A DNA stretch of 7,031 bases from an uncultured Clostridia bacterium. GTDB lineage: Bacteria > Bacillota > Clostridia > Oscillospirales > Acutalibacteraceae. This document shows, one piece after another, positions 5,851 through 7,031 of this stretch. Position numbers and translations under genes: made by a program. The DNA is taken from assembly GCA_946626015.1 (NCBI GenBank), contig CAMOTT010000108.1:1-7031 (forward strand), read 5' to 3'. The stretch's first letter is position 1; the number at the start of each line of letters is the position of its first letter. The notes beneath the pieces were generated by a model. The model was not told the origin of the DNA, made no database searches, and saw only the letters and a list, made by a program, of their open reading frames with translations.

Positions 5851-6135
5851 ATGGCAACTTTGAACAAAAATATCCGTGATCTGCGCGTAGATCACGGTTT
5901 AAGTCAGGTCGAGCTTGCCGGTATTATGAACGTCTCGAAGCAATGTGTTTCCAACTGGGAAAACGACAACGTCCTGCCGTCCATAGATATGCTGATAAAG
6001 CTTGCGGATTATTTCAGGGTCTCCACGGATATGCTGCTGGGCAGGGCGGAGAACGACACCATCAGCGCCGCCGGGCTTTCGCCGGAGGAAAAGGCCCATA
6101 TTTGTATGCTGATAAACGACATTTGCAAAAAATAA
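5851..6135 (+). CDS. XRE-family helix-turn-helix transcriptional regulator
   Basis: This 94-residue DNA-binding protein has an N-terminal HTH_3 (Cro/C1-type) domain (about 6-62). The core is LRVDHGLSQVELAGIMNVSK with the recognition helix SKQCVSNWEND, followed by PSIDMLIKLADYFRVSTDMLLG, the usual fourth and fifth helices. The C-terminal 30 residues (LSPEEKAHICMLINDICKK) form a short helix, possibly for dimerisation; there is no ligand-binding or peptidase domain. ATG 5851 is preferred because GAGGA (5840-5844) lies six bases upstream. The in-frame ATG at 5845 would touch the ribosome binding site. It is divergent from the 780-aa surface-protein gene, and palindromes fill the region between them, so self-repression and control of the neighbour are plausible inferences. 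The target genes are not known from sequence. Confidence 0.93.
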   Translation: MATLNKNIRDLRVDHGLSQVELAGIMNVSKQCVSNWENDNVLPSIDMLIKLADYFRVSTDMLLGRAENDTISAAGLSPEEKAHICMLINDICKK

Positions 6136-6145
6136 AATCAGGACG

Positions 6146-6189
6146 CAAAAATCCCCTTAAGGCACCGATAAGGTCAACCTTAAGGGGAT
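6146..6189 (-). terminator. Intrinsic terminator of the IVP gene
   Basis: ATCCCCTTAAGG (6151-6162) and CCTTAAGGGGAT (6178-6189) form a perfect 12-bp stem. The 15-base loop holds a nested ACC/GGT pair. On the minus strand the stem runs straight into TTTTT (complement of 6147-6151), about 55 bases after the IVP stop codon. In the plus direction there is no good T-run, so it is at best a weak terminator for the XRE gene. Confidence 0.8.
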
Positions 6190-6243
6190 GTATTGTATTT
6201 GGAAATACATTCAAAATACGTATTTTTCAACAAAAGATGACAA

Positions 6244-6597
6244 TTATTTTTCATTCATATGTTCTTTAGTAGTTTTTATTGATGCAATGAGCATACGTCG
6301 GATAGATCGGCATTGGTGAAGAGGTTCGCTTATATCCTCTCCTGGAATTATGCCGGCCTTTTGTGCAACTTCAAGCCAGTATTCCGTTTCATAACACTCT
6401 TTCAGACTGATCTGCAATTTTGCAACAAAATCAGCTTTGCCGTGGGCATATTTTGCTTCACGTATATTTGCCCCTATGCTTGTCGCCGATCGTTCAAGCT
6501 GATTTGTAAAAGAATAATGTCCTTTTATATTATCGGTCAATTTCAATATCCGGACAGCAAATTCGGTCGAAAGATCGGCAAGTTTGTTTTCAACCAT
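6244..6597 (-). CDS. Four-helix-bundle protein of the 23S-rRNA-intervening-sequence (IVP/S23) family
   Basis: The 117-residue protein is predicted to be almost all alpha-helical. It carries the family hallmark QLERSATSIGANIREA (residues 33-48), then DFVAKLQISLKEC and ETEYWLE (56-75), and a final helix. Family members are often encoded within intervening sequences of 23S rRNA genes and are structurally related to the Avd accessory protein of diversity-generating retroelements; a nucleic-acid-binding role is likely but the function is unproven. Here there is no rRNA, so this is a solitary copy. The start at 6597 is set by AAGGAG eight bases upstream. The longer open frame to 6744 would translate the hairpin array and has no family resemblance there. 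The gene has its own terminator (6146-6189), and a symmetric hairpin array precedes it. I find no clear promoter. Confidence 0.92.
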   Translation of the reverse strand: MVENKLADLSTEFAVRILKLTDNIKGHYSFTNQLERSATSIGANIREAKYAHGKADFVAKLQISLKECYETEYWLEVAQKAGIIPGEDISEPLHQCRSIRRMLIASIKTTKEHMNEK

Positions 6598-6616
6598 ACT
6601 GTTATCTCCTTGTTTT

Positions 6617-6789
6617 AATGAAATCGCGGCAATGCCGCGATGAAATCCTCGCGCTGCTCGGATGAAATCGTTCGCTTCGCTCACGATGAAATTAAATCCG
6701 CCCCTATCCCGACGAAGTCGGATTTCATCACGAAGTGATTTCATCCACGCTTGCGTGGATTTATCCCGTCCGTCAGGACGGATTTAGAT
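6617..6789 (-). repeat. Symmetric array of seven short hairpins upstream of the IVP gene
   Basis: Seven hairpins follow each other at 6623-6641, 6645-6663, 6667-6687, 6706-6723, 6727-6739, 6743-6760 and 6763-6783, with loops of 2-4 bases. On the plus strand the three left ones are joined by GATGAAATC (6639, 6661; variants at 6617 and 6685). The three right ones are joined by its reverse complement GATTTCATC (6721, 6737; variants at 6758 and 6781). The array is thus a 3-1-3 inverted arrangement around the hairpin at 6706-6723. An extra 8-bp stem TAAATCCG/CGGATTTA (6693-6700 with 6779-6786) could close the right half. It occupies the likely mRNA leader of the IVP gene, ending about 20 bases before the start codon. 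No coding function is supported. Confidence 0.85.
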
Positions 6790-6819
6790 AAAAAAACCTC
6801 GCCGTTGGCGAGGTTTTTT

Positions 6820-6820
<1 letters not shown>
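6790..6820 (-). terminator. Intrinsic terminator of tRNA-Cys
   Basis: AAAAAAACCTCGCC (6790-6803) and GGCGAGGTTTTTTT (6807-6820) form a perfect 14-bp inverted repeat with a 3-base loop. It begins directly at the encoded CCA end of tRNA-Cys. It has T-runs in both directions and is the boundary between the tRNA genes and the hairpin-array/IVP cassette. Confidence 0.9.
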
Positions 6821-6894
<74 letters not shown>

Positions 6895-6901
6895 ATATTG
6901 A

Positions 6902-6907
6902 ATTATA
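6902..6907 (-). promoter_or_regulatory. Candidate -10 element for tRNA-Cys
   Basis: TATAAT on the minus strand lies 7 bases before the tRNA 5' end. No good -35 stands 16-18 bases upstream; instead there is an inverted repeat GGAAGAA/TTCTTCC (6912-6918 and 6928-6934). The upstream tRNA-Gly has its own terminator, so tRNA-Cys would need a promoter about here. Confidence 0.4.
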
Positions 6908-6937
6908 TTGTGGAAGAAAAGAAATTATTCTTCCGTT

Positions 6938-6973
6938 AAAAACAGACGCTCAAAACGGTTAGGTTTAAGCGTC
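6938..6973 (-). terminator. Intrinsic terminator of tRNA-Gly
   Basis: On the minus strand GACGCT (complement of 6968-6973) pairs with AGCGTC (complement of 6945-6950). An inner AAAC/GTTT stem lies within, and TGTTTTTAAC follows. It starts about 8 bases after the tRNA-Gly CCA end. Confidence 0.8.
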
Positions 6974-6981
6974 CTGAAAAA

Positions 6982-7031
6982 TGGAGCGGATGACGAGGCT
7001 CGAACTCGCTACCTCCACCTTGGCAAGGTGG
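6982..7031 (-). tRNA. tRNA-Gly (anticodon GCC), 3' part, cut by the window edge
   Basis: The visible part, on the minus strand, runs from the 5' anticodon-stem strand CCACC (7027-7031) to the encoded CCA (6982-6984). The anticodon loop TTGCCAA gives GCC, reading glycine codons. The T arm is GCGAG-TTCGAGC-CTCGT. The 3' acceptor strand is CATCCGC (6986-6992), followed by U73 and CCA. The acceptor 5' strand and D arm lie beyond the right edge, so pairing of the acceptor cannot be checked. The visible arms fit tRNA-Gly well. Confidence 0.92.

Noticed and set aside
6244..6744. 166-residue version of the IVP protein starting at 6744
   Set aside because: The first 49 residues are a translation of the hairpin array and look like no known protein. 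A good AAGGAG site eight bases before the ATG at 6597 fixes the shorter 117-residue start, which matches the family length.
6617..6789. CRISPR array
   Set aside because: The repeated 9-mers are far too short. The intervening units are 11-20 base hairpins rather than unique spacers, the repeats flip orientation half way, and no cas gene is present.
6617..6789. REP/BIME elements with a RAYT transposase
   Set aside because: No HUH (Y1) transposase gene is in the window, and the hairpins do not share a common palindrome as REP elements do. A distant partner cannot be excluded.

Overview
The window looks like a chromosomal segment from an anaerobic gut Firmicute of the class Clostridia, probably Oscillospirales/Ruminococcaceae. 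This is inferred from content: strong AGGAGG-type ribosome binding sites, sigma-A-like TTGACA/TATAAT promoters, intrinsic terminators, a DUF6273 surface protein with Cys-rich repeats and a Trp-rich hydrophobic tail, and a solitary 23S-rRNA-intervening-sequence (four-helix-bundle) protein. No rRNA or phylogenetic marker in the window fixes the genus.

Layout. Bases 1-262 are the 3' end of a probable M28 metallopeptidase gene (+). A near-consensus promoter follows at once and drives a lipoprotein of unknown function (340-1137, +). An intrinsic terminator then precedes tyrS, tyrosyl-tRNA synthetase (1214-2440, +). The tyrS/trxA convergent gap is filled by a 230-bp non-coding element with 21-bp terminal inverted repeats (20/21 matching) and two internal hairpins. 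One hairpin looks like a bidirectional terminator. The element ends 2 bp from the thioredoxin stop codon. trxA (2751-3059) and a 780-residue secreted, repeat-rich protein (3219-5561) lie on the minus strand. The latter is divergent from a small XRE-family repressor gene (5851-6135, +), whose upstream region holds palindromes and repeated AGTAT boxes.

The right end is all minus strand: partial tRNA-Gly(GCC), terminator, tRNA-Cys(GCA), terminator, a remarkable array of seven short hairpins joined by GATGAAATC/GATTTCATC linkers, then the gene of a four-helix-bundle IVP/S23 protein and its terminator. Array, CDS and terminator together look like an inserted cassette sitting just downstream of the tRNA-Cys terminator.

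How things work together. TyrRS, tRNA-Cys, tRNA-Gly and thioredoxin are housekeeping functions. The lipoprotein, the 780-aa protein and the peptidase may be cell-envelope or secreted factors; the start of the peptidase is outside the window. The XRE regulator probably controls its own promoter and perhaps the divergent surface-protein gene. The most interesting unexplained structure is the symmetric hairpin array that forms the leader of the IVP gene. The repeat-ended element between tyrS and trxA is second.
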